A stretch of DNA of 64,000 bases from Acanthococcus lagerstroemiae. Lineage: Eukaryota > Arthropoda > Insecta > Hemiptera > Eriococcidae. Where the stretch lies: assembly GCA_031841125.1 (NCBI GenBank), contig CM063109.1, positions 12,872,321 through 12,936,320 on the forward strand, read 5' to 3'. The notes beneath the pieces are model-generated. The model was not told where the DNA came from and did not search any database. It saw nothing but the letters and a program-made list of their open reading frames with translations. Below are positions 23,855-33,080 of this stretch, piece by piece. The translations under genes were made by a program, and so were the position numbers. Position 1 is the stretch's first letter, and each line of letters opens with the position of its first letter.

Positions 23855-24359
23855 CTTAAAATTTCAGGTGGTCTTTCGATATTTCTGGAGAATTTGCATT
23901 CGAAAATCGAAACGTTTTTGATTTGCTGTAAAATTCGAGAGATTTGAAATTCAATAGAAAAGTGATTTCAAAAAGTTGGGATAAATTGGTGAAAAAATCG
24001 TAAAAATCAGAAGAAAATGATTCTTAGGGGATTTTATGAAATTTAAGAGAGTAGGAAGCATTCAGAAGATTGCTCAGAATTACAGCAGGTCTCCTGAAAC
24101 TTCAGAGGAATTAGCATTCCAAAGTTATATAATTTGTTAGAAAATTCAGGATGAAATTTTGGAAATGATTATTTTATGAACTCAATCGAAAAAATTTAAA
24201 ATAAATCATGAAAAAAGGGAAAAAAGAACGGATTTGAAAAATTTTATGAAATTCAAAAGCCTCAGGAGACATTTGAACATTTTTCAACATTTCAGTAGGT
24301 CTGCTGTAATTTTAGGAAAGTTTGCGATACGGTTTTGCAACGTGAATAAAACCGTTAAA

Positions 24360-24926
24360 TCTCATCGCCCCCTCCTCACCGAAATACACCCCAAAGCTTC
24401 AATGAGAAATGATCGCCGCCGTTCCGAAAGAAGTGACCTCTACTCTTCCTCCGACTCACGACTTCATTCGATTCACGCAATCACTCCGCAACAGGACAGT
24501 CACCAGGTTGAATGGTCAGCACATCAGCAGCCATGTATGTCGTGGCATAAAATTTGAACACGTGGTCGCGGTGCCAAGTCGAAGCTCCCGAGTCAAATTG
24601 CGCGCTGTTTTCCCTACTGGAAAATGGGATTCATCTAAGTGATTCACTCGTTCGCGGAGTCGGGAGTTACCATCGCGTAATGCAGACTCGCTTTGTCGTT
24701 TTCAGGTTTCAGCACGTGGTCGGTTATGCAGCTGGTGGTTCTATTTTTAATTTTGTCGCGACCAAAGCCAGCGATTGCGAGTCGATATCGCTAAATGTAC
24801 ACTATTTTACTCGCGAGTGCGAATTTACTGTTTTCGATGCCGACGAATTCATCTCTAGCAATTTCGTAGTTCGCCGAAACCCGAAATTGGATTCTTTTGC
24901 CCGCCATATCGACCAAACATTGCATC
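24360..24926 (+). promoter_or_regulatory. CpG-rich, promoter-like region
   Basis: About 570 bp with many CG dinucleotides and near-balanced GC, in sharp contrast to the AT-rich array on the left. It carries no transposon hallmarks. Short open frames on the plus strand lack recognisable domains. It leads into a short ATG-initiated segment with a good splice donor at 24944, which suggests a promoter and 5' UTR. Confidence 0.35.
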
Positions 24927-24944
24927 ATGTCGCGGCCCGAGGAA
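24927..24944 (+). CDS. Putative short first coding exon (MSRPEE)
   Basis: ATG at 24927, six codons, then a donor (GAA|GTACGT). The exon ends in phase 0. The SLC22 exon at 50703 also opens in phase 0, so this could be an alternative first exon of that gene across a 26-kb intron, or the start of another gene. The evidence is only splice context and the CpG-rich setting. Confidence 0.2.
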
Positions 24945-25134
24945 GTACGTAACTGTGAACTGTAACATTGGCGTTTAAAGCGTAACTATCACACGTTGAT
25001 AAGAAATTTTTGTTCGCTTTTCTACATCGTTTTTCAATTTGCTAAACTTTGTATGTACAGCAGAGTTGCCACATCAGAATACTCAGAAATCCTAATTTCT
25101 CAAATTCCCGCAATATAGTGTCCGAGGAAGTTTG

Positions 25135-25260
25135 GTACCGACCAATGTGAAGGGGGCGTTAGAGGGGTTGCTGAGGTTAGAAAAACCACTATTTGATGCA
25201 GTCTTGAGGGGGGGGGAGGGGGAGTTTCAGACCTCTCAACCTCCTTGGCTACGCCATTGT
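25135..25260. mobile_element. Decayed hAT MITE (TAGCCAG/GGTTGCT family), partial
   Basis: GTTAGAGGGGTTGCTGAGGTTAGAAAAA...CTATTTGATG matches the interior of the element at 28817. The right end CTTGGCTACGCCATTG is a diverged hAT terminus. The left end is missing or unrecognisable. Confidence 0.5.
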
Positions 25261-25599
25261 TCCCTAACATTTAAGATCCTCGAGCATGTTTTCGAGCGCT
25301 TTAAGCGTGGTAGCCATGCTCTTGGGTTTCTTTCTTTATCCCAACTGATGTAATGACAGGGTGTCTAACGGTTATTTAAGTCATTTATTCTGAAAGAAGG
25401 TCATTTAAGTCATTTAAATTCATTTATTTTTAATAATGGTCATTTAAAAATTTAAAAATCCGCCAATTATACTTTGAAAGAGAGAACATAGCATTTAGAA
25501 TTGGAAAATTCTATTATAATGACCAGGGCTGCAATTTTTATGCGAATGTATGTTTCTATCTATGGCGTAGGCCTATACTCCAGAAGTTTCAAAAGATTT

Positions 25600-25890
25600 T
25601 CACGAACCGCAAAATTCTGAGTTAAATGAGAAGTACTTTATTTTGTATATTTCGCAAAGATTTTGGCATTTCCCGCATATTTTGCACCAATTCTGCTTAT
25701 TTTTCTTCCAAAGAGTGATTTTTCTAGTTTTTAATTCAAAAATACTAAAAATATAATTCCCTCCTAAAAAGAGAGAGAAAAAAAAATTAAAAGGCCTAAT
25801 AGTTATTGAATAGGAGAAAAGCTTTTAGAAAAATATGTTCTTTTGTATGCGAGATACCCTTTCTCTTGCCCACATCACATTCATAAATCA
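25600..25890. repeat. Direct repeat, left copy (about 290 bp)
   Basis: It starts at CACGAACCGCAAAATTCTGAG, continues through TTTTGCACCAATTCTGCTTA and AAAAATATGTTCTTTTG, and ends at TTCATAAATCA. It is matched throughout, with small differences, by 26782-27066. A LINE 3' tail begins right after this copy. Confidence 0.8.
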
Positions 25891-26745
25891 TTTATTATTT
25901 ATTTATTTAATATTTTTGTCCCCTCCTACGGCCAAAACTGAACAGATTAGGAGGGGACATTATACAGTGCATTGCACGTTTTCCTCTATTAATTGAAGAA
26001 TAGGGGGCCTGGGAAAATGATGGGAAATAATCTGCCTGGAGAGCTAAAGACCCGGGTACCCTGAAAATACTGGAAGCAAATGGAAAATATAAGGGAAGAA
26101 GAAAATGACAATAAAAATGGCAACGAAGAAGAGCGTGAGAGTGTAAGGAAAGGGAGAGAGAGAGAGGAAGTCATTGATACCAAGCTGGCTCAGCTTATCA
26201 CCTCAAACCCTTGCAATAGTTCAGTATATTTCAGGTTGTATGGATAATATGTAAACGGATCATAATATAAATATTTCGAAAATATTTTTTGGATTTTCTC
26301 AATTTTATCTGTATCGTGTGGCTCCCAGATAATTGCACTAAATTCCAAAATCTTGATCTTACCAAGTAAAAAATAATAGTTTCTTAGTTTTATATTTCTT
26401 GTAATTAACGCTGTTCCTTTCGATAATATCGGCTATTCCTATACATTTTGAGGTGATGAGGTCTATGTGTCTAGAAAATGATAATTTGCTATCCAATAGT
26501 ACACCCAGGTCTCTTACTTCCTGAATACTTGGCAATCTATAATCTATTGTATAAGGGTGTGGTAAGGGCTCCTTTATACGACTAAAAGTAATGCTTTGGC
26601 ATTTGGATTTATTAAAGAGCAGTAGATTCCAATCGCTCCAACAAACAATAGAATTCAGATCTGCTTGAAGCTCAATACAGTCTGATATGGAGGTGTATTT
26701 TTGAATATTTTTATGTTATCTGCATATAGGAGTAGTTTGGATTTC
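25891..26745 (-). pseudogene. Jockey/CR1-like LINE fragment: RT C-terminal half and 3' end
   Basis: Reading the minus strand from 26745 gives LLYADNIKIF, the catalytic-box region with the second Asp changed to Asn. It is followed by CIELQADLNSIVCWSDWNLL, NKSKCQSITFSR and VRDLGVLLDSKLSFSRHIDL, the canonical order of jockey/CR1 RT thumb motifs. After a frameshift the C-terminal EFSAIIWEPHDTDKIEKIQK and YDPFTYYPYNLKY segments follow. The 3' end has an inverted repeat (TGTCCCCTCC...GGAGGGGACA, 25918-25960) and an AAATAATAAAT-like tail. 5'-truncated, frame-broken and dead. Confidence 0.85.
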
Positions 26746-26781
26746 TCTACCTACTTCAAAAGTAACATCATTTACAACTCT

Positions 26782-27066
26782 TCACGAATCACAGAATTCT
26801 GAGTCAAATGAGCAACACTTCATTTTGCATGTTTCGCATATTTTGGCATTTACTACATATTTTGCACCAATTCTGCTTATTTTTCAATTTTTTTTTTCCA
26901 GATAGGGGTTTTTCTAATTCTTTACTCAAAAATACTAAAAATAATTCCCTACTCCAAAAAATCGAAAAGACTATGATTAATGAATCAGCAGAAAAGCGTT
27001 TAGAAAAATATGTTCTTTTGCATGTGAAGTACCCTTTCTCTTGCCCACTTCACGTTCATCAATCAT
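26782..27066. repeat. Direct repeat, right copy (about 290 bp)
   Basis: Counterpart of 25600-25890. The two copies bracket the LINE fragment, so the LINE probably landed at the junction of an existing tandem duplication. Confidence 0.8.
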
Positions 27067-27111
27067 CAAGAGATTACAAATAAGAGCAATATCTCCTCCC
27101 CCCCCCCCTGA

Positions 27112-27236
27112 GCAAAAACCCGCCAGTTACCCGTGGTAAAGTTATCCTTTTGTAACCCTTCGATTACCCGGGTAACTAAAGGGTTTCCGAGGGTAACTTT
27201 TCCGCGTGTAACTAGCGGGTTTTTGCGCGTCGGGCC
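27112..27236. repeat. 125-bp hairpin element
   Basis: GCAAAAACCCGCCAGTTACC at the left matches the inverted right end (GCAAAAACCCGCTAGTTACA) for about 33 bp. A smaller GGGTAAC palindrome family fills the loop, including TTACCCGGGTAA. It is compact enough to form a single foldback. Either a tiny hairpin MITE or a structured RNA source. Confidence 0.7.
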
Positions 27237-28070
27237 TAAGTGCATCTCCTATTGAAAAGAAGATTGGACTTCTTAAGTAGGTACTTTGTTAGATCATTAA
27301 GTTTGAAATTGGATAAATATTGTCTTAGTGTATCCAACTTAATTTTTCCTTGAAATTGATACCCATATCGTATTTGAATCTTTTTTTTTGGGGGGGGGGA
27401 TGTATTTAAAGGTCATTTATTTCTGATTTGGTTAGACACCCTGTAATGTTATAATGGGAAGAAAATCATAAAATTGAACTTCGAAGGTGAAAGGGAGAAA
27501 GCTGATTGTTGAATGTTGCATTACTGGTTCTTAAATATCATTTCATTACAAGTTAGTGCCTTTCTGCCTAAACTGTAACTTGACTTTTGATTTCTGAAAA
27601 TTACTTTGTAGGACCAACAGCATCTATAACAGTACTTTCCAGTAAGATTCAAAAATTGTTGTAGAGACTTCATTGAGCATGTCCAGTATTAATTATTTAG
27701 AAAAATTATATATTTGCACGTTAAACATGAAATAATTGAAAGCAATTCTTGAAAACTAGGTATTTTCTCCCGAACAGCTTAACTGAATGTTACAACCAGG
27801 TTACAATCTTGCACCTTTCCACCGTCTATATTTTTGGTAATTCACGATAATCTTCAGCATAAGCAGCGCAGCAATGAAAAATGAACCTTAAAACATGCCA
27901 CAACCTTAAAATATCAAACTGTCATCTTTCTGAGTTCGTTTTCCTACATTATACATTCCACATGGGCCGTTTTCCAATATCAAGCTGCTGCAAGGTAATA
28001 AATACTCATGAACCTTAGAATAGGAACATTTAATAAGATTTTCGTCAATGTTATGCATTTAATATTTAAT

Positions 28071-28348
28071 CGAGAGACGTACCGAAGAGTTTTTTAGTTT
28101 TTTCGGGGGGGGGGGGATTGTGAAAGTCCCAACTGACTCAGCTCAAAATTCCTTTAACTTATTGGATTTTTCCAACTTCTCAACTCAAAATTCCCAAGTA
28201 TCAAAGCAAAAAATAAACGTTTTGACTTGTTGGATTTTTCCGATTCTTGGTCCATTTACTGAAAATTTCCTACTCTGCCTGACTGAAATGGTAAATTTTA
28301 CAGGGGGAGAGGAGTTCCCCCTCCGCTCTCCCTATCGGTACGTCCCTA
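28071..28348. mobile_element. hAT-like MITE, copy 2 of the GGGACGTACCGA family
   Basis: The ends GAGACGTACCGA and TCGGTACGTCCCT and the interior (CTCAACTCAAAATTCCCAA, TTGACTTGTTGGATTTTTCC) match the copy at 7019-7311. A G-run follows the left end at about 28107. Confidence 0.7.
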
Positions 28349-28816
28349 ATCTTCAATGAGTCCTTAGTCCTTAAAATACTGAAATCCTTAATAATATCTT
28401 CATGTTTTGTCAAGCATTTCAGCATTTGGAAAATCCTCAACTTTAAAAAAGACATCCTTATTGGCAACCCTGGTGTACGGATAGTTGTACACGGTGATTG
28501 CAAAAAATTGCACAAAGGCTATAGCCTGGTATTATAGGTGACTCGGTCTAAGTCGATTTTTTCAACTTTTTCTTCAGTCTTTTATTTGTAGTGGTAAAAG
28601 AAAGTTGCAAAGCCCATCGTTACAATCTTACTTAAAATAAGGTACACATGATTTTATATTTCCAGTTCGGTGATTAACTTGAACTTTTGGACCTATTATT
28701 ATATTTTTGAATGAGTTTGACTTGGATATGTCTAATCGCAAGGCACGAAATCAAAATTCTTTGCGCAGAAAAACCTATTTGGTATCGTGTGGGGCTTGTT
28801 CATTGAAACTTATACT

Positions 28817-28957
28817 CAGTAGCATAGCCAGTCGAGTATTCTAGCGGGGTCTGGTCTTGCAGCGTGTTAGACGGGTTGCTAAAATTAGAAAAATACTATT
28901 TGACGAAATCGCAAGGGGGTCCAGACCTCCTCGACACTTCCCGTGGCAACGTCACTG
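28817..28957. mobile_element. 141-bp hAT MITE with perfect 8-bp target duplication
   Basis: The ends CAGTAGCATAGCCAG and GGCAACGTCACTG are inverted. CTTATACT flanks it on both sides (28809-28816 and 28958-28965) without mismatch. The interior GGGTTGCTAAAATTAGAAAAA matches the partial copies at 25135 and 44788. Confidence 0.92.
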
Positions 28958-28969
28958 CTTATACTTAGA

Positions 28970-29335
28970 CTGGGTGTCTCAGGGGATTGTTAAGTAAAAA
29001 AAGAAAAGACTTTAGATGACCTTCATATAGTATTTTGATAGCCTCAAAAAGTTTTTTGCTTGCTCCGATCACTTACTTTTCTTTTGCTTCTATACTTCAT
29101 GTTGCATTTAAAACATCTCTCCTTTTTTCTCTAATGCATTCATACTCGCTGACTGCTTATTCCTTAGCTGAAGTTTTTTTGACAGTTTTCTCGACTATTT
29201 AATAGAATAAGAATTTTGTAGATGACCTACAGCGAAAAAAAGATCACTTTATGTGTCTTAGATGACTTTTTTTTCTTCTTCAAAATAGATGACTTTTGAT
29301 GACAGATGGTTTAGATGACCAGTAGATACCCTGTT
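28970..29335. mobile_element. CTGGGTGTCT/AGGGTATCTACTGG-ended element, nested
   Basis: The left end CTGGGTGTCTCAGGGG and the inverted right end CAGGGTATCTACTGGTCATC resemble each other and the ends at 25357 and 61569. The body is rich in TTAGATGAC words. Boundaries are approximate. Confidence 0.4.
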
Positions 29336-29685
29336 AAAACAAATGAAAGGCCAACAACATTGCTTATTCCAGTGTTATTCAAAGCCTTTGTAGGTACACT
29401 TTATTTTATTTTTGTTTTTTTTTTAATTTCATTTCGATCATGTATCTACCTAAAAATCAATGTCGTAAAAATAAAACAGTACCACACCTTCGGTGAAAAT
29501 TACGTAGGTAGCTAAAATTTTTATAGGGATGTAGCTCTTATTTGAGAGGAAATTGGTGCCGGATTCGGTTTTTCAGCTTCAATCAATGAGAAAAAAAAAT
29601 AGTTTTTCGAGTGTTTAGGTATGTGCTATCAGTTTAAAAATGCTAAATATTGTCAAAAATGTGAGAAATACATTGAAAAATATTC

Positions 29686-29759
29686 TCAAGTTGGCATTTT
29701 TTTTTTGCCAGCTCAAAAATGGTCAAGTTGGCATTTTTTTTTTGCCAGCTCAAAAATGG
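29686..29759. repeat. Two 37-bp tandem units containing small hairpins
   Basis: TCAAGTTGGCA, a T-run, then TGCCAGCTCAAAAATGG is present twice head-to-tail with no difference seen. TTGGCA and TGCCAG can pair around the T-run. Confidence 0.85.
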
Positions 29760-30329
29760 TGACGTGGGTGCCATTTTTAGAATTTCGAAATCGATATTAA
29801 AGGTCGAAAGAAATTCAAAAAATTTTATTGTGTTTACACTGAGAGCCTTCACTTACAAGTTTCATACCACTCAATTAGAAAATGCCCTAGATTGAGCTGA
29901 AAGTGTGAAAATTATGTATTTCGAAGTCACACTCACACATCTCTGGAGGGAGGTAGGATTGTGACAATGGATTCTGACAGTTTCTTTACCACTACAGCTA
30001 GAGGACCGAAGTATTTTTTTTTAAATCGACTTAGGCCGATTCACATATGTGATGTGGAATAAGAAAACCGACCTTAGTCACAAAACAAAATTTCGTGTAA
30101 AAATTCGTTTAACATTAGGTTGCTTTTCTTATTCAACTTTTTTTCGAGTTTATTTGAGAAATTCCGACTCCAGCGCTATTTAGAATCACTTTTACGTAGT
30201 AGTAATGTTCTTATACGAAAGAGTAATGCAGTTCCTGCAAATGTATGTCATAAACCCAAATTTGAATTTTCTGACGTGAGGTCTGCTTTCTTATTTCACA
30301 TTACATATCATACCAGGCTATAGCCTACG

Positions 30330-30720
30330 ACGAGTTTGTTCGCGGATCTTTCTCTATCACCCTGTAGTTATTTCCCGAAAATATCGCTATTTTGGTGTCT
30401 AGACGGCCCCCCGTTCGATCTACTTGTCCCGCAAACGCGTGGGTCGAACCTAGATTTGCACCGGATATCGAATTTCGGCGTCTCCCGCCATATCCGGTGA
30501 CAAAAGTGGAACGTTTTTGGGATACCCACCGTTTCCTGGCGCTGTCGTATCGCTGTATCAGCTGTTGTGACGTCACAGTTCGGCTGTCTTGCACCGCAAT
30601 TATTCCACCGTTAAACAATGATGTAACTCGAACATTTTTTACATTATCCTGTCGACTTAATTGGCTCGTACCCAAAGCGAAAGGTGGCGGCGAGCAGGTA
30701 TTCCAAAATAGCGAATTCAA
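30330..30720. promoter_or_regulatory. Second CpG-rich, promoter-like region
   Basis: About 390 bp rich in CG dinucleotides between AT-rich flanks, with a CRE-like palindrome TGACGTCA near 30570. Open frames exist on both strands (30392-30736 plus, 30325-30720 minus), but they mirror each other and have no recognisable domain. They are more likely a by-product of base composition. Confidence 0.3.
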
Positions 30721-31475
30721 TTTCAGTTTGCCTTAAAAAATGATGAAAGGAACTGTCGAAGACGAGAGTGACCATATTTCGAAAGCAAAAAGCCTGTACA
30801 TTTCTTTTATTCACCTAAACTACTCAGACAAAAAAAAAAATTAATTAAAAAAAATTAGTTACAATGTAAAATAGACGAGGCATTCCTACATACGTGATGC
30901 CTTCTGACCAAAGGTGTCATCTGGCAGCGAGAAAACAGAAATTGTTTTTATTTGCAATTCTCAACGAGAGAAAATGTACAATTTCATCTGTGGCACAGTT
31001 TTATTATTATAACAAGCTAGGTTTGAGAGTCGCAGACTCGAATTTTAAGAATTGCAAATAAAAACATGTTTTTTGTGGTGTTCGACAACCTTTTGTCAGA
31101 ACTTCAGAAGACACCACATATTATGCTAGGATGTGCACGACACATAGGTACGTATAGATTTTCCCTGAATGAGTACCTATTTTACATTATGTAGGTACTT
31201 CTTGATTCAAGTTACAATCTGAACGAAAATTATTAAATTGAGAATTTTATTAATTGAAGTACATTCAACAAACCAATTAACATAGAACTATGTAATTTTT
31301 TTCTCCTTATAATATGTGAAAACTGAGTATTGCCTTACAGTTACAACACAAATATTTTTTTTTACTTTCAGCTGTTTCTATTTATTATTATTACTTTTTT
31401 TTTGAGAATGTGCTACTGGTGTTAATTACGGGTCTGATTCACAATCACAAATCACAATAGGTAAATAATTATTAT

Positions 31476-32043
31476 CAGAGCTCGGATTTCTAGGCAAAAA
31501 CCTTTTTTTTTCTTTCTTTCCCCCCCCCCTAGTTTAGTCTATTTGGTATATTAAGGCTTTCTGGACGAATCGGGAAATTCTGTTCTGAAACCAATGAGCT
31601 AACTTTGATAAGGCATTTCGTGGACTATTTTCCCTTATAAATGACATTTTCGCCTATAATTGATGTTTTTGGAGACTTTTGTTGGGACTATTTCGGGTAA
31701 AAATCCAATCTTTTTTAAAAAAGAAATTCTAAATTTTAAATTTTTGAGAAAAAATTTTTAAATTGTCAATTTTTTGAGAACATTTTTTTTTTCAATCTAA
31801 TTTACTTGAACGAAAAATTGAAGAATCCTAACACGTAACAATCGTGTTATTTTTCTAATTCGTTTAATTCGGTGCCCATGAGGTCATAGTACCTATTATA
31901 TGGACAATTGAAAATATTTTCCTTTTTTGAGACTAATTTTAGTTTTATAGGGACTTTTTATGGACTATTTAGGTGTGGTGGAGACTTTTAATTCGGCTTT
32001 TTTTTTTTTTTTAAATCTTTAGCGCTTAAAAATCCGGGCCCTG
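31476..32043. mobile_element. 568-bp non-autonomous hAT element with perfect 8-bp target duplication
   Basis: The left end CAGAGCTCGGATTTCTAGGC and the inverted right end CAGGGCCCGGATTTTTAAGC are typical hAT termini. ATTATTAT flanks both sides (31468-31475 and 32044-32051). The interior is AT-rich with repeated GGGACTTTT/GGACTATTT words and has no frame. It abuts a degenerate hAT transposase. Confidence 0.9.
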
Positions 32044-32051
32044 ATTATTAT

Positions 32052-32535
32052 GTTTGGTTAAGAAAATAAAAAAATTAAAAATTAACATAGAAAAATGTTT
32101 GACTGGGCATTTTTGGTTATATTTTTCTGAAGAACCAATTTGTTGTGATGTCTTCTTATTTTCTGGCTTTATTAGGAACTTGTCAGGATCAACGCATGAA
32201 TAATTCTTAAAATTAAAGGTTACTAGCATTAAATTGCAAATAAATCTATTACGTTCTTTGTTCCATTGCACTTTGAACTTGGAAAAAATCCGTTTACCAT
32301 GCAGGGATAGCAAAAAAGTACTAGATTTGTATAAGTTAGAGTAGGAACTTTGGTTAGGCTTTGCTGTTGTGAAGGCACAGGCTTTTCCATTACAGCTTGA
32401 AGTAAAAAAATCGGAATCTTTTCTATCCAAAAATTCCTTCAAATTAACACACTGGTCGAAAATATCTTGCTGTTGTCTGTTATGATCATTTTTTTCTATA
32501 GAAATGAAACTGTCCCTTCTATAGGGAATACGCCA
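32052..32535 (-). pseudogene. Degenerate hAT-family transposase, C-terminal dimerisation region
   Basis: The minus strand encodes a continuous 138-residue frame (32026-32442). Its part STFLLSLHGKRIFSKFKVQW followed by NKERNRFICNLMLVTFNFKN aligns by eye with the hAT C-terminal dimerisation block, whose usual form is 'LL.(I/L)PGS...ER.FS.....(W)..ERNRL.......L..KFN'. The usual ER before FS is replaced, so the motif is damaged. Open sequence continues upstream to about 32535 without the DDE residues. It is likely the 3' remnant of an autonomous element. A non-autonomous hAT element sits just past its C-terminus. Confidence 0.6.
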
Positions 32536-32538
32536 ATA

Positions 32539-32773
32539 TCTCTCTATATACTAAAAAAGTAAAATCCGCCGCCGCCACCGCCGCCGCCTCCGCGGTAAAA
32601 AAAACGCACTGCGGGTTGCCTATCTAAAAATCCGAAAAATTGCAGGGGCAGATCAGCTACTTTCAAAGACATAATCTGTTCTAATATAAAAGATCTCCAA
32701 GTTTTAAGACATAACCGACATAATAAGACATAATCCGAATAAGACATAAAAAAGACATCTCTCTATCTCTCTA
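32539..32773. mobile_element. Helitron-like 5' fragment, copy 1
   Basis: It begins TCTCTCTATATACTAAAAAA after an A. A CCGCCG-rich patch follows, then CACTGCGGGTTGCCTA and GCAGATCAGCTACTTT. The same block follows at 32774 and again at 45375. A TC start after A and an A/T-rich TATATACTAAAA head suit Helitron 5' ends. The copy is cut off by the next one. Confidence 0.5.
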
Positions 32774-33080
32774 TCTCTCTATATACTAAAAAAGTAAAAT
32801 CTTCCGCTTCCAGCGCCACCTCCGGGAGAAAAAAACGCACTGCGGGTTGCCTACCTAAGAACCAGAAAAATTGCAGGGGCAGATCAGCTACTTTTAAGGA
32901 CATAATCTGTTCTAACATAAAAGATCTCCAAGTTTTAAGACATAACCGACATAAGGACATAAATGACAAGTCTTCATGAATAGGGCAGACCAGCTACCTT
33001 GGACTCTGAGATCTCAGGTCCTTATGATGTCATTCATTTTCTCTAGCCTACCCTTGGGAGAGGGGCGCTAATTTTTATCC
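32774..33080. mobile_element. Helitron-like 5' fragment, copy 2
   Basis: Head-to-tail with copy 1, separated by a (TCTA)-rich run. It extends further, through TGAATAGGGCAGACCAGCTACC and GATCTCAGGTCCTTATGA, to about 33080, and this further part is also present in the copy at 45375. The 3' terminus was not found. Confidence 0.5.

Larger units (their letters stand above)
18950..24340. repeat. Higher-order tandem array, about 627-bp period made of three subunits
   Basis: The landmark AATTCAGGAGAAAATATTGG-like phrase after a CTGGAAAATTC motif recurs at about 19630, 20260, 20890 and 21960 (the last after subtracting a 445-bp insertion). This gives a period near 620-635 bp. A second landmark (GAAATTGGTTTAAAATTGTAAG-like) recurs at about 19442, 20070, 20701 and 21319 with the same spacing. 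Within each unit, a GCATTC...TGGAAAATT motif appears three times, spaced roughly 235, 182 and 210 bp. The array is therefore a trimeric higher-order repeat, A/T-rich and non-coding. It is interrupted by several transposons, listed separately. Confidence 0.75.
25357..27443. mobile_element. About 2.1-kb TIR element (CAGGGTGTCTAAC ends) containing a LINE
   Basis: CAGGGTGTCTAAC at 25357 is exactly inverted at 27431-27443. Next to both lie TTTAAGTCATTT-type and TTTAAAGGTCATTTATTTCTG words. TAATG occurs in both flanks. The inside holds a 290-bp direct duplication (25600-25890 and 26782-27066) separated by a minus-strand LINE fragment, plus a hairpin element at 27112. No transposase frame is seen. 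Confidence 0.6.
28516..30326. mobile_element. 1.8-kb composite foldback element with nested insertions
   Basis: AGGCTATAGCCTGGTAT at 28516 is inverted at 30310-30326. A second long pair of inverted segments (TCTAAGTCGATTT...GTAGTGGTAAAAGAAA near 28547-28605 and its mirror at 29973-30044) lies inside. The right flank has its own inverted pair (30044-30085 with 30272-30313). Nested within are a hAT MITE (28817), a CTGGGTGTCT element (28970-29335) and a 37-bp tandem pair. No transposase seen. Confidence 0.6.

Noticed and set aside
18950..24340. CRISPR-like spaced repeats
   Set aside because: Spacing is long, units are degenerate and the genome is eukaryotic; it is a satellite-like array.
24234..24952. 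Three overlapping plus-strand frames of 77-132 codons
   Set aside because: No recognisable domain, and the frames shift relative to one another; interpreted as CpG-rich promoter/5' UTR sequence.
30325..30736. 131-codon minus and 114-codon plus frames
   Set aside because: They overlap nearly fully on opposite strands in a CpG-rich patch; no domain in either. Kept only as a regulatory candidate.
32544..32969. Two similar 67-68-codon minus-strand frames that look like a duplicated small protein
   Set aside because: They are the Helitron-like repeat read backwards; the glycine run comes from a CCG repeat.
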